NCBI RefSeq assembly: GCF_000238255.3 | Contig: NZ_CP011039.1 | Coordinates: forward strand, 669,001-733,000 | Origin: Pseudoalteromonas spongiae UST010723-006 | GTDB lineage: Bacteria; Pseudomonadota; Gammaproteobacteria; Enterobacterales; Alteromonadaceae | Direction of reading: 5' to 3' | Length of the DNA: 64,000 bases | Part shown: piece by piece, positions 52,421 through 61,225 of the stretch | Position numbering within the stretch: the stretch's first letter is position 1 | Layout: each line of letters starts with the position of its first letter | Made by a program: the position numbers and the translations under genes | Notes under the pieces: model-generated | What the model was told of the DNA's origin: nothing | The model's input: only the letters and a program-made list of their open reading frames with translations | Database searches by the model: none

Positions 52421-53938
52421 TTAATCGGGGAATTGATCTCTTATTGCTAAAAATTCATCGAGGTTATCAATAAAAATCTCAATTAGTTTGGGATCAAACT
52501 GCTTACCTTTTTCACCTTTTAACAGTGTAAGTATTTTATCGAGCGGCCAAGCGGGTTTGTAGCAGCGTTCGCTGCCAAGGGCATCAAACACATCTGCAAG
52601 TGCGGTAATACGCCCTGATATATCAATATCTTCACCTGCAAGTTGCTGCGGATAACCCTTGCCGTCCCAGCGTTCATGATGTTCGTACGCAATCGTCGCG
52701 CCTTGTTTTAAAATTTCATTAGTTGAGTTTTTAAGTATGTCATAGCCAATCTCAGCGTGTGATTGCATGATTTCCCATTCTTGCGCGTCATGCTTTCCGG
52801 GTTTATTGAGGATATGATCAGGGATGGAGATTTTACCAATATCGTGTAGCGGTGAAGCAAGCTTGATAATTTCCGCCTGATACGGGGTTAACCCATACTT
52901 AATTGCAAGCAAATAACTATAATGGGCCACACGTTTTACGTGGCTGCCTGTTTCTTTACTGCGTTTTTCAACGGCTTCCCCAAGAATATAAGAGAGCTCT
53001 TTTTGTGATTCTCTAATGAGTTCACGCAACCGTAAGTTGTCGTATGCTAGGGCAATGTTATGAGCAAAAAACTCTAATAGTTGATGGTCTGAAGCGTTTA
53101 AGTCTGACGATTTACTGACGTACAGCATAGTCTCTAAGCCGCCTTTTGTTGGGAAATAGCCAACATATTCCTGCGGTGTTTTAAACGATGACTTCGTATT
53201 GTGTGCTTGCTCAAATAAATTGCCAATTTCGCTTGGTACGTCTTGCTTTGTGTTATCAGCACCAGAGCAAGCTAGTAGTTTAAAATCTGTTGCATTATCG
53301 GTCTGCGAGTTGATTGCTGCGGCACAGTAAATCTCTTTATTGCTGTGGCCAATTACACCTGAAACATGCTCTAGGATCGAAGATGCAAATTCGTTAACCG
53401 TTTCACACTCTAAGAATTTAGCAGAAGCATTAATAATGTTTTCAAGTCCCAATTTATGTTGCTCAATAATGCAAATGTCGCGATAAGAGCGAAGGGCAGA
53501 GTACAACAATGTTTTGAGTTTTATTGCAGTGAGTTCGGTTTTATTTTTGTAATCGTTAATATCGTAATCACGAATCACTGACTCTTCGGGGGCTTCACCT
53601 GGTTGTCCGGTACGTAAAATCAGGCGAATATCGTGATTATCGGCGTCTTCGCGAATATAACGAATGAGATCCAAACCAGCGTGGCTAGTTTCCATCACTA
53701 CATCCACTAACGCTACGGCAACCTCGGGCAGCCCTTTAAGCATTTGCATTGCCTCAGCGGCAGTGTATGCGTGGTGAAAAATTAGCCGTTTATCTTCAAA
53801 CGTAAAGCCGTTTAGAACTAGCTTGGTGACCTGATGAATATCTTCTTCATCATCAACTACCAAAATATTCCAACTCTCGTCGTTTGACGCTTTTGCAATG
53901 TCATCAATTTGCTCGTCGGCAAATAGAAAGTCCGTCAC
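52421..53938 (-). CDS. Response regulator with DUF3369 and HD-GYP domains
   Basis: This 505-residue protein has a REC domain (acidic residues 29-32, phosphoacceptor Asp79 in VALVDVVME), a DUF3369 GAF-like domain (about 175-310) and a C-terminal HD-GYP phosphodiesterase domain. The HD-GYP signatures are present: HDIGKISIPD, HAEIGYDIL and HHERWDGKGYP. It probably hydrolyses cyclic di-GMP under phosphorylation control. The start is GTG at 53938. No cognate kinase gene is adjacent. Confidence 0.93.
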   Translation of the reverse strand: MTDFLFADEQIDDIAKASNDESWNILVVDDEEDIHQVTKLVLNGFTFEDKRLIFHHAYTAAEAMQMLKGLPEVAVALVDVVMETSHAGLDLIRYIREDADNHDIRLILRTGQPGEAPEESVIRDYDINDYKNKTELTAIKLKTLLYSALRSYRDICIIEQHKLGLENIINASAKFLECETVNEFASSILEHVSGVIGHSNKEIYCAAAINSQTDNATDFKLLACSGADNTKQDVPSEIGNLFEQAHNTKSSFKTPQEYVGYFPTKGGLETMLYVSKSSDLNASDHQLLEFFAHNIALAYDNLRLRELIRESQKELSYILGEAVEKRSKETGSHVKRVAHYSYLLAIKYGLTPYQAEIIKLASPLHDIGKISIPDHILNKPGKHDAQEWEIMQSHAEIGYDILKNSTNEILKQGATIAYEHHERWDGKGYPQQLAGEDIDISGRITALADVFDALGSERCYKPAWPLDKILTLLKGEKGKQFDPKLIEIFIDNLDEFLAIRDQFPD

Positions 53939-54047
53939 AGTCGCTGCTCTAATTTATGAACCTTGTTTAAAAGTATAGAAGCAAAAAACTAGAGTAGTGA
54001 AATATTAAATGTCACAAATATTGCGTCGCGTTGTGAGGCTAGGGCTG

Positions 54048-54479
54048 TTATATGGCGCTGTCGTCATTATCAATAACGGGTTTACTTTCGATATTATTGA
54101 GTTCGATTTCGATAGCCTGACAAGAGATATGAATTTCGTAAAGTGACAATACCAAAGAGTACAGCAAGCACGCTAAGCTTAAACCAAATAAGCCTGTACC
54201 CAGCAAGTTTTGTGTGAGAAATACTGCGAACATGGCTGCAGTGCAAAGCAAAAAGGAAAGCACACCAAAAAACTGCATGCGGCGAATCAAATTTAGGCGG
54301 TCGCGAAGGTTGGAAATTTGTGCTTTCACCATAGCGCGAATTTCATTGCCATTTTCACGTGAATTTAGTTGCCTAATAAGCTGTGCAAGTACCAAAAAAC
54401 GGTTGGTATATGCTAGTAAAAGCAATGATATTGCAGGAAAAAGCAGCGCTGGGGTGGTTAAGTTTAGTTCAATTGTCAT
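54048..54479 (-). CDS. DUF2721 family membrane protein
   Basis: This 143-residue protein begins LNLTTPALLFPAISLLLLAYTNRF, the DUF2721 hallmark. It has three predicted membrane helices (about residues 9-24, 70-90 and 95-113) with a basic loop between the first two, and ends in an acidic tail. Function unknown. It lies between the HD-GYP gene and the divergent coiled-coil gene. Confidence 0.82.
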   Translation of the reverse strand: MTIELNLTTPALLFPAISLLLLAYTNRFLVLAQLIRQLNSRENGNEIRAMVKAQISNLRDRLNLIRRMQFFGVLSFLLCTAAMFAVFLTQNLLGTGLFGLSLACLLYSLVLSLYEIHISCQAIEIELNNIESKPVIDNDDSAI

Positions 54480-54669
54480 ACCGTTTTAATAATTTCTTTT
54501 TTAGTAATAAATACTTATTTTCTTTATTTTACAACTAGGTTATTCCATCCGACTATATTGTAGGCTAGACTAAAGCGCAAAAATAACACGATTAAATCTC
54601 ATCGCTATAGTAAGCAGTGCCAGATTTTATTGTCTACACTTATCTTTGATTTTTATTATTCATAACAAC

Positions 54670-54718
54670 GAATGATAACAAAGAAACTTTATACGTAAAT
54701 TGGATTACATTAGAGCAA
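54670..54718. repeat. Shared sequence blocks, second copy
   Basis: GAATGATAAC (54670-54679), TACGTAAAT (54692-54700) and ACATTAGAGCAA (54707-54718) match blocks in the gap at 52215-52270. Here they lie just upstream of the coiled-coil gene and may be part of its promoter region. Confidence 0.45.
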
Positions 54719-54746
54719 TAATAATAAAAAGCTCAAAGGGGGATAC

Positions 54747-56141
54747 ATGGGTGAAAATAAGAGCAAGCAGTTAAATGAAGTGCTGAGTGCTTTAAACAGT
54801 TTATCGCCTAGTGATGTGTTTAATCTTGCAGCAGAAAAAGTGAATGCAAGTCAAGAAAGTATCGAGCAACAGGTTGCTGACGCAATTGAGTTCGAACATC
54901 CGTATATTTCTGAATTAAGTCAAACTTTTACGACGAATATCGCGCCGATATTGCAAACTCTTTTACTGAGCGCGAGTCAACAGGCGCTAGAAAAAGGTCA
55001 TCAAGCGGCAATGGTTCAACATCAAAATGATGAAGATGAGCACATTCAGCAGCTTGAAGCGCAACTTGCCGAATTTAAAAAGAAAGCAAATCAATTAGAG
55101 CTGGATAACGAATCGCTAGAAGAGGCGATTGCAGCGAAAGAAGCTGAGCTTGAAAAAGTAAGTGACGAATTAAGCTCTCAATCAGAGCAGCAACAAGGCG
55201 AACTAAGTGGCAAAATTGCCGAGCTTACAGAAAGTCTTGAACTTGCAGAGTCGCAGCTTCACAAACAAAAAGAACAGAACGAAGCGCAGTCGAACAAGCT
55301 TAAACAGTTGATTGAAGAGCGCAGAACAGAGCATCAAAGCCAAGATCAAAAGCTGGTTGAAGTGAAAAAAGTATTTACTGATGAAATTGAGCTATTAAAG
55401 CAAGAATCAACCAGTAAAGACGAAGTTATCGAGAAATTAAAGCAACAGCTTGATGACGTAAGCGGCGAGCTAGACTCAGTACATGAGAAGCACCAATCAC
55501 TGTCGCAAGAAGCGAATAAAGACAGTGAAACATTGCGCTCGATGTTAGAAGACAAAGAAAAATCACTGCAACAATACGAGAAAGATAAAGCAGAACTTGA
55601 AAGCCAAGTGAAAGAGCAATCAGAGGTTGTTGGTAAACTTGAAGAGCAAAACAAACTGCTTTCATCTGATATTGAACAGCACAAAGAGCAAGTTAGCGAA
55701 CTGTCTGAGAAGTTAACGCAAATCAGTCAAGAAAGTGAAGGTCGCTTCAACGATTTGAAGAAAGACTTGAGCCAAGAAGCAAGCGCGCTTAAAGAAAAAG
55801 TGAAAGCGCAAGCAGATGCTCTTTCTGAAGAAACATCTAAAAACCAAGAGTTAATGGAAAAACTCACACTGCTTGAAAACGCGAAGCAAGATGACCAAGA
55901 TTTGATTTCGCAGTTACGCCGTCAGTTAGAAGCGCAAGACACTGCGCTTAACCGTGAACAAGGCCGTAACTCAAGCTTGCTAAGCCGTATTGAAAAAGAT
56001 ACTCAACAAGCACGTGGTGCTTATGAGTCAATACGTAGCGAAAACATTGGTTTAACGGACCGCGTGGAAGAGCTTGAAGCAAAAGTAACCGAATTTAAGC
56101 TTAAGTTTGAATACGCACAAAAACAGCTTAACCAAGAATAA
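54747..56141 (+). CDS. Long coiled-coil protein of unknown function
   Basis: This 464-residue protein has a short helical N-terminal domain (about 1-90) and an almost continuous heptad-repeat coiled coil from about 95 to the C-terminus, rich in Glu, Gln, Lys, Ser and Leu. It has no signal peptide, membrane segment or ATPase motif. I do not recognise a family; SMC-like coiled coils give false matches by composition. AAAGGGGG is a strong ribosome-binding site and a clean terminator follows, so it is a single-gene transcript. A structural or scaffold role is inferred from shape only. Confidence 0.75.
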   Translation: MGENKSKQLNEVLSALNSLSPSDVFNLAAEKVNASQESIEQQVADAIEFEHPYISELSQTFTTNIAPILQTLLLSASQQALEKGHQAAMVQHQNDEDEHIQQLEAQLAEFKKKANQLELDNESLEEAIAAKEAELEKVSDELSSQSEQQQGELSGKIAELTESLELAESQLHKQKEQNEAQSNKLKQLIEERRTEHQSQDQKLVEVKKVFTDEIELLKQESTSKDEVIEKLKQQLDDVSGELDSVHEKHQSLSQEANKDSETLRSMLEDKEKSLQQYEKDKAELESQVKEQSEVVGKLEEQNKLLSSDIEQHKEQVSELSEKLTQISQESEGRFNDLKKDLSQEASALKEKVKAQADALSEETSKNQELMEKLTLLENAKQDDQDLISQLRRQLEAQDTALNREQGRNSSLLSRIEKDTQQARGAYESIRSENIGLTDRVEELEAKVTEFKLKFEYAQKQLNQE

Positions 56142-56153
56142 TAGTTAGAATAG

Positions 56154-56185
56154 AAAAAAGGCGTGCTAATTAGCACGCCTTTTTT
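56154..56185 (+). terminator. Terminator after the coiled-coil gene
   Basis: GGCGTGCTAATTAGCACGCC is a perfect palindrome flanked by six A and six T residues. Confidence 0.93.
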
Positions 56186-56244
56186 ATGTGTTTTAAGCCG
56201 AATCTTGCTACAATTCGCCTAATTAAATTTTAGACTGAACAATA

Positions 56245-56835
56245 ATGAAAAAACCTAATAACTTTCAGCGTATTCGCGAACTTAACTATGTACAGCAGGC
56301 ATCATTAGCAGCGGCAATGATTGAACGAATGCTGCCCAATTATTTGTTATTTAGTGAAGCGTTAGAGTTTGGTAATGGCACAGAGTTGCGTAATGCTCTT
56401 AACTCATTGTGGGAAAAACTATTATTGCCAAAAGCTAAAATTAGCTTAGAAAAATTAAACGAGAAGGTTGAACAAAATACGCCTGATCTCAACGACTTTG
56501 ATATGTTTGGCGTATACCCTGCAATTGATACGTGTACTGCGTTAATTACTTTAATTAACGGTATGCAGCAAAAAGAAGAAGCTAACTTTGTTGATGTGTG
56601 CAAAATATCACAAGCAAGTGTGGCGAAGTTTATCGAATACCAATTAACATCTGAAGGTGAAATAGCCGATAACGCAGCGCTTCGTGCTCACCCTCTAATG
56701 GCATACGAAATGGAAGTGCTGGCAGAGTTGATTGATAAAGTTGAATCGTTTGAACGTATCGATAAAGATGCAGTGAAAGCGTTAAAACAATTAGCAATTG
56801 CTGATGGTCAAAGCAATATAGGTATTGAAATTTAA
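56245..56835 (+). CDS. yjaG: YjaG family protein (DUF416)
   Basis: This 196-residue protein matches the YjaG/DUF416 family through the N-terminal QQASLAAAMIERMLPNYLLF and the central DFDMFGVYPAIDTCTALITL. It is all-helical and soluble. Function is not established. The ATG at 56245 lies closely after the previous terminator. Its end faces the end of rsmD. Confidence 0.88.
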   Translation: MKKPNNFQRIRELNYVQQASLAAAMIERMLPNYLLFSEALEFGNGTELRNALNSLWEKLLLPKAKISLEKLNEKVEQNTPDLNDFDMFGVYPAIDTCTALITLINGMQQKEEANFVDVCKISQASVAKFIEYQLTSEGEIADNAALRAHPLMAYEMEVLAELIDKVESFERIDKDAVKALKQLAIADGQSNIGIEI

Positions 56836-56847
56836 CGCTTTTATGGG

Positions 56848-57435
56848 CTACTTGGTCGCTAACAAGTAGCTCGTAACCTGACCAAAATTCTTTTCCTTTA
56901 AAATTTGCCAGTCGTCTGGGAAATGCAAGTTTACTAATTCTTTTTCGACTTCCAAATACACAACGGCATCGTTATTTAGCAAGTTATTGTCAGCTAATAA
57001 GTGACAGGTTTTTTCTGCTAAATTTTTGCGAAAGGGGGGATCAATAAATACTAAGTCGAATTTATCAGCTAGTTTGGGCAGAACCTCTAAACTGTTCCCA
57101 TGTTTTAATGTGGTATTTTCTGCTTTAAGTACATTGATATTTTCAGCGATCTGTCGATGTGCTGTTGCATCCAGTTCAATAAACGTTACTTTTTTGGCGT
57201 AGCGAGACAGAGCTTCGAATCCTAAACCACCTGAACCTGCAAAACAATCTAACACATTGGCATTGCTGGTGTATGGCATCAACCAGTTAAATACGGTTTC
57301 CTTCACTCTATCTGTTGTAGGTCTCAAGCCTTCAACATCATGCACTTTTAACTTTCTCGAACGGAACTTGCCGCCAATAATTCTAATTTGACCAGAATTG
57401 TTTGTTGGCTTGTTTTTTTGCTTGTGTGATCGCAT
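56848..57435 (-). CDS. rsmD: 16S rRNA guanine(966)-N2 methyltransferase
   Basis: This 195-residue methyltransferase has a basic N-terminus, then IRIIGGKFRSRKL and LRPTTDRVKETVFNWL of RsmD. SAM motif I is VLDCFAGSGGLGFEAL and the catalytic motif is DLVFIDPPFRKN. It is divergent from ftsY, the conserved arrangement in gammaproteobacteria. Confidence 0.96.
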   Translation of the reverse strand: MRSHKQKNKPTNNSGQIRIIGGKFRSRKLKVHDVEGLRPTTDRVKETVFNWLMPYTSNANVLDCFAGSGGLGFEALSRYAKKVTFIELDATAHRQIAENINVLKAENTTLKHGNSLEVLPKLADKFDLVFIDPPFRKNLAEKTCHLLADNNLLNNDAVVYLEVEKELVNLHFPDDWQILKEKNFGQVTSYLLATK

Positions 57436-57485
57436 TACAAATTTACTTACAGAATTAGACTAAAAAACCAATATGATTTTTTTCA

Positions 57486-57497
57486 TTCACCGGTGAA
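57486..57497. promoter_or_regulatory. Palindrome in the rsmD-ftsY divergent region
   Basis: TTCACCGGTGAA is a perfect 12-bp palindrome lying 50 bp from the rsmD start and 60 bp from the ftsY start. It looks like an operator, but I cannot name a regulator. Confidence 0.35.
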
Positions 57498-57556
57498 AGT
57501 GATACCATATTGAGAATTGTAGTTTATCAGAATTTTGTGATTGGTATTTAACTTAA

Positions 57557-59419
57557 ATGGCAAAAAATAAATTTTTATCTTGGCTTGGCTTCGGCAAAAA
57601 AGACGAGCAACAGCAGCAAGAAGAAGCACGCCTAGCGGCAGAAGAACAAGCGCGATTAGAAGCGGAAGAAAAGGCACGTTTAGAAGCTGAGGCTGAAGAA
57701 AAACGCCAAGCAGAAGAGGCTGCAAGAATAGCAGCTGAGGCAGAAGAAAAACGCCAAGCTGAGCAAGCTGCGCGATTAGCAGCTGAGGCAGAAGAAAAGC
57801 GCCAAGCTGAAGAGGCAGCACGAATAGCCGCTGAGGTAGAAGAAAAACGCCAAGCTGAGCAAGCGGCACGTTTAGCTGCTGAGGCAGAAGAAAAGCGCCA
57901 AGCCGAAGAAGCTGCACGAATAGCTGCTGAAGCGGAAGAAAAACGTCAAGCCGAAGAAGCGGCACGTTTAGCTGCTGAAGCGGAAGAAAAACGTCAGGCT
58001 GAAGAAGCACGTTTCGCAGCTGAGGCGGAAGAAAAACGCCAAGCCGAAGAAGCTGCACGTTTAGCTGCTGAAGCAGAAGAAAAACGCCAAGCAGAAGAGG
58101 CCGCACGAATAGCTGCTGAGGCGGAAGAAAAGCGCCAAGCTGAAGAAGCACGTTTAGCAGCTGAGGCTGAAGAAAAACGCCAAGCCGAGCAAGCGGCACG
58201 TTTAGCTGCTGAAGCGGAAGAAAAACGCCAATCAGAAGAGGCTGCACGAATAGCTGCTGAGGCGGAAGAAAAGCGCCAAGCTGAAGAGGCAGCACGAATA
58301 GCTGCTGAAGCGGAAGAAAAACGCCAAGCAGAAGAAGCAACGCGTTTAGAAGCTGAGGCGGAAGAAAAACGCCAAGCAGAAGAAGCTGCACGAATAGCTG
58401 CAGAAGCGGAAGAAAAGCGCCAAGCAGAAGAAGCAGCACGTTTAGCTGCTGAAGCAGAAGAGCAAGCTAAACAGCAAGCTGAAAAAAGTAAAGAACCTAA
58501 GCTTGGCTTCTTTGGTCGCTTGAAAAAAGGCTTACTTAAAACAAAGCAAAACATCGGTGCAGGTTTTGCCAATATTTTTAGCGGTAAAAAAATCGATGAT
58601 GAGCTATTTGAAGAGCTCGAGACACAACTGCTTACAGCTGACGTAGGTGTTGATACAACGCTTAAACTAATTGATAGTTTAACGGACGCAGCCGATCGTA
58701 AACAGCTAAAAGATGGTGATGCACTATACGGTTTATTAAAAGAAGAAATGTCGTCAATGTTAGCAAGTGCAGACAAACCGCTTGTGATTGAAATCAGCGA
58801 TGGCCCATTTGTTATCTTAATGGTGGGTGTAAACGGCGTAGGTAAAACAACAACCATTGGTAAGCTAGCTAAGCAATTCCAAGCTGAAGGTAAGTCCGTT
58901 ATGTTAGCTGCGGGCGACACATTCCGTGCAGCTGCGGTAGAGCAGTTACAAGTTTGGGGCGAACGTAACGATATTCCTGTTATTGCGCAACACACCGGCG
59001 CAGATAGTGCATCTGTTGTGTTTGATGCATTGCAAGCAGCGAAGGCTCGTAACGTGGATGTATTAATTGCCGATACTGCGGGTCGTTTACAAAACAAAGA
59101 TCACTTAATGCAAGAGCTAGAAAAAATTGCACGTGTGATGAAAAAGCTTGATGTGAATGCGCCACATGAAGTGATGCTAACTATCGATGCAGGTACTGGT
59201 CAAAACGCAATTAGCCAAGTAAAACTATTTGATCAAGCTGTAGGCCTAACAGGGATCAGCTTAACGAAATTAGACGGTACAGCCAAAGGTGGGGTTATTT
59301 TTGCGGTGGCTGACCAATTTAACATTCCAATTCGCTACATAGGTGTGGGTGAAGGTATTGATGATTTACGTACCTTTAATAGCACAGACTTTATCGAGGC
59401 TCTGTTTAGCGAAGAGTAA
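57557..59419 (+). CDS. ftsY: Signal recognition particle receptor FtsY with expanded repeat domain
   Basis: This 620-residue protein ends in a normal NG domain: the N domain from about residue 310 (LGFFGRLKKGLLKTKQNIG), P-loop GVNGVGKTTTIGKLAK (about 424-432), DTFRAAAVEQL, DTAGR, and TKLDGTAKGG. The N-terminal A domain is replaced by a highly charged helical region of 16 tandem Glu/Ala/Lys/Arg/Gln repeats (about residues 45-298). E. coli FtsY has 497 residues. FtsY docks SRP-ribosome complexes at SecYEG. The ATG at 57557 starts MAKNKFLSWLGFG, an amphipathic membrane-binding helix. It is followed by ftsE-ftsX. Confidence 0.96.
   Translation: MAKNKFLSWLGFGKKDEQQQQEEARLAAEEQARLEAEEKARLEAEAEEKRQAEEAARIAAEAEEKRQAEQAARLAAEAEEKRQAEEAARIAAEVEEKRQAEQAARLAAEAEEKRQAEEAARIAAEAEEKRQAEEAARLAAEAEEKRQAEEARFAAEAEEKRQAEEAARLAAEAEEKRQAEEAARIAAEAEEKRQAEEARLAAEAEEKRQAEQAARLAAEAEEKRQSEEAARIAAEAEEKRQAEEAARIAAEAEEKRQAEEATRLEAEAEEKRQAEEAARIAAEAEEKRQAEEAARLAAEAEEQAKQQAEKSKEPKLGFFGRLKKGLLKTKQNIGAGFANIFSGKKIDDELFEELETQLLTADVGVDTTLKLIDSLTDAADRKQLKDGDALYGLLKEEMSSMLASADKPLVIEISDGPFVILMVGVNGVGKTTTIGKLAKQFQAEGKSVMLAAGDTFRAAAVEQLQVWGERNDIPVIAQHTGADSASVVFDALQAAKARNVDVLIADTAGRLQNKDHLMQELEKIARVMKKLDVNAPHEVMLTIDAGTGQNAISQVKLFDQAVGLTGISLTKLDGTAKGGVIFAVADQFNIPIRYIGVGEGIDDLRTFNSTDFIEALFSEE
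57689..58450 (+). repeat. Tandem repeat array inside ftsY (16 units of 48 or 45 bp)
   Basis: Sixteen consecutive units encode variants of EAEEKRQAEEAARLAA. Fourteen are 16 residues (48 bp) and two (units 7 and 10) are 15 residues (45 bp), so all changes keep the frame. Units alternate mainly between RIAA and RLAA ends. Synonymous differences between units (for example aaacgc, aagcgc, aaacgt) show they are not all recent copies. Confidence 0.95.
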
Positions 59420-59440
59420 TTCAACGACATAATTATAATA

Positions 59441-60115
59441 ATGATAAAATTTCAACAGGTAAGTAAAACATACCCAGGTGGCCATAAAGCAATTGAGAAA
59501 GTAAGTTTTCACTTACAACCCGGTGAACTCGCTTTCTTGACTGGCCACAGTGGGGCAGGGAAAAGCACCTTGCTTAAACTGATCAGCTTGATGGAACGTC
59601 CATCTGCTGGTGAGGTATATATAAATGGTGTGCTACTAAATAAAGTAACGGCAAAGCAAGTGCCTTATGTTAGGCGCGATATTGGCGTTATTTTTCAAAA
59701 CCACCGATTGCTCGACCGTTACTCGGTATTCGATAATGTGGCGTTGCCACTGGTTATTGCTGGCAGTCATCGCCGTGATATCGAAAAACGAGTGCATGCA
59801 GCCCTCGATAAAGTAGGGCTGTTAAATAAAGCACGCTGTGCACCAGAAACCCTATCGGGTGGTGAACAACAACGCGTTGGTATTGCGCGGGCAATTGTTA
59901 ATTCACCGCCTATTTTACTAGCCGACGAACCTACCGGTAACTTAGATCCTGAGTTGTCAGTTGAAATTTTAAAACTGTTTGAAGAATTCAATCAACACGG
60001 CACGACTGTGCTTATTGCTACCCACGATTTAGGCTTAATAGCGCGTATGAAGTACCGCAGCTTAACCTTGAAGGCAGGCAATTTAGTCACCGATCCACTT
60101 ATGGGAGGTGCATAA
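59441..60115 (+). CDS. ftsE: Cell division ATP-binding protein FtsE
   Basis: This 224-residue ABC ATPase works with FtsX to activate peptidoglycan hydrolases at the septum. Walker A GHSGAGKSTLLKL, the Q-loop FQNHRLLDRYSVFDNV, the signature LSGGEQQRVGIARAI, Walker B ILLADEPTGNLD and the H-loop ATHD are intact. It follows ftsY by 21 bases and overlaps ftsX by one base (TAATG). Confidence 0.97.
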   Translation: MIKFQQVSKTYPGGHKAIEKVSFHLQPGELAFLTGHSGAGKSTLLKLISLMERPSAGEVYINGVLLNKVTAKQVPYVRRDIGVIFQNHRLLDRYSVFDNVALPLVIAGSHRRDIEKRVHAALDKVGLLNKARCAPETLSGGEQQRVGIARAIVNSPPILLADEPTGNLDPELSVEILKLFEEFNQHGTTVLIATHDLGLIARMKYRSLTLKAGNLVTDPLMGGA

Positions 60116-61101
60116 TGAGTTTATTGTTTAAAGGCCGCAAAAGTCAGGGTGAACAGGTTCAACACTCTTATTTTATGGGGCTGTACTTTGCCTTTATGAA
60201 TACCATTCGCCAAGGTGTACACAGCCTAGGTGAATTGTGGCGAACGCCAGTTGCATCACTGATGACCATTGCAGTACTCGGGCTTAGTTTAACCCTGCCT
60301 ACCACTTTGTATGTGGTAGTTAAGAATGTGCAAAAGGTAAGTAGCGGTTTTGACAATGCAGCTGAAATTTCATTGTTCTTAAAACAAGACATCTCTGACA
60401 AAGAATCAAGTGCATTGATTAAGCGCCTGTCTCTTTATAACGAAGTAAAAGATGTGCGTTTTATTTCAAAGCAAGATGCATTAGAAGAGTTTAAAGTGGC
60501 GTCGGGCTTTGGTGAAGCGCTTAATTACCTCGACGAAAATCCACTACCCAGTGTTGTTTTAGTCACACCGAATAGCCAATTTACCAAACCAGAAGCGGCA
60601 CGGGAATTACTCGATAAACTCGAGCGAGAGAGAGATGTTGATTTTGGTAAACTCGATATTGAGTGGTTAGAAAGACTTAATGCACTACTCAGTTTATTGC
60701 GTGAAAGCGTGCTTACAATTGCATTTTTACTGTTAACCTCAGTGGTGTTGATTGTAGGTAATACTATTCGCTTGTCTATTATGGATAAGAAACAAGAAAT
60801 ACAGCTAATGAAGCTCGTTGGTGCAACCAACCATTTTATTCAAGCCCCGTTTTTGTGGACAGGCATTTGGTATGGCATAGTAGGTGGTTTTATTGCTTTT
60901 CTAGCGGTATTGATGATGTTGCTTTGGCTGGATAATGCCGTTACCCAAGTTGTGGGCGTTTATAACGCTAACTTCAACTTACAGGGACTCAACTTTAGTG
61001 AATTTCTTGTACTGCTTGGGCTTGCTGTTTGTTTAGGTTTATTTGGCTCGTTTTTGTCTGTTAAGCGCTATATCGACGCCATTGAACCAAATGAAGTGTA
61101 A
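60115..61101 (+). CDS. ftsX: Cell division protein FtsX
   Basis: This 328-residue membrane protein has the FtsX layout: a cytoplasmic N-terminus, membrane helix 1 at about 46-66, a periplasmic loop (about 70-190), then three helices near 200-225, 245-270 and 295-315 in the FtsX permease domain. In E. coli the periplasmic loop binds EnvC. It is coupled to ftsE and followed by rpoH, the conserved order. Confidence 0.96.
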   Translation: MSLLFKGRKSQGEQVQHSYFMGLYFAFMNTIRQGVHSLGELWRTPVASLMTIAVLGLSLTLPTTLYVVVKNVQKVSSGFDNAAEISLFLKQDISDKESSALIKRLSLYNEVKDVRFISKQDALEEFKVASGFGEALNYLDENPLPSVVLVTPNSQFTKPEAARELLDKLERERDVDFGKLDIEWLERLNALLSLLRESVLTIAFLLLTSVVLIVGNTIRLSIMDKKQEIQLMKLVGATNHFIQAPFLWTGIWYGIVGGFIAFLAVLMMLLWLDNAVTQVVGVYNANFNLQGLNFSEFLVLLGLAVCLGLFGSFLSVKRYIDAIEPNEV

Positions 61102-61182
61102 TGCCAATATTGCGTTTTACAATAAAACTACATTTAAAATTGTCGATATTTCAGGTCATTAGTTTTTTCTTACAAGTTTCAC

Positions 61183-61211
61183 GGAACTTTAACTTGAATT
61201 CCTGCTCAAAA
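61183..61211 (+). promoter_or_regulatory. sigmaE-type promoter of rpoH
   Basis: GGAACTT (61183-61189) and TCAAAA (61206-61211) are separated by 16 bases, matching the sigmaE (RpoE) consensus GGAACTT-N16-TCNNA. E. coli rpoH also has a sigmaE promoter. The predicted start site is near 61217. A sigma70-like TTGAAT-16-TAAATT overlaps it (61194-61221). Confidence 0.72.
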
Positions 61212-61225
61212 CCTGTAAATTCAGA

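Noticed and set aside
57483..58439. Long minus-strand open frame (about 318 codons) rich in Leu, Gln, Pro and Phe
   Set aside because: It is the antisense of the ftsY repeat array; the periodic composition comes from the repeat, and it has no ribosome-binding site or family motif.
57689..58450. Regularly spaced 48-bp repeats that could suggest a CRISPR array
   Set aside because: The units are contiguous without spacers, keep a reading frame and code for a helical domain of ftsY.
57994..59097. Second long minus-strand open frame (about 367 codons) rich in Ser and Ala
   Set aside because: Another antisense shadow of ftsY, spanning repeat and GTPase domain; the repeat lacks stops on both strands.
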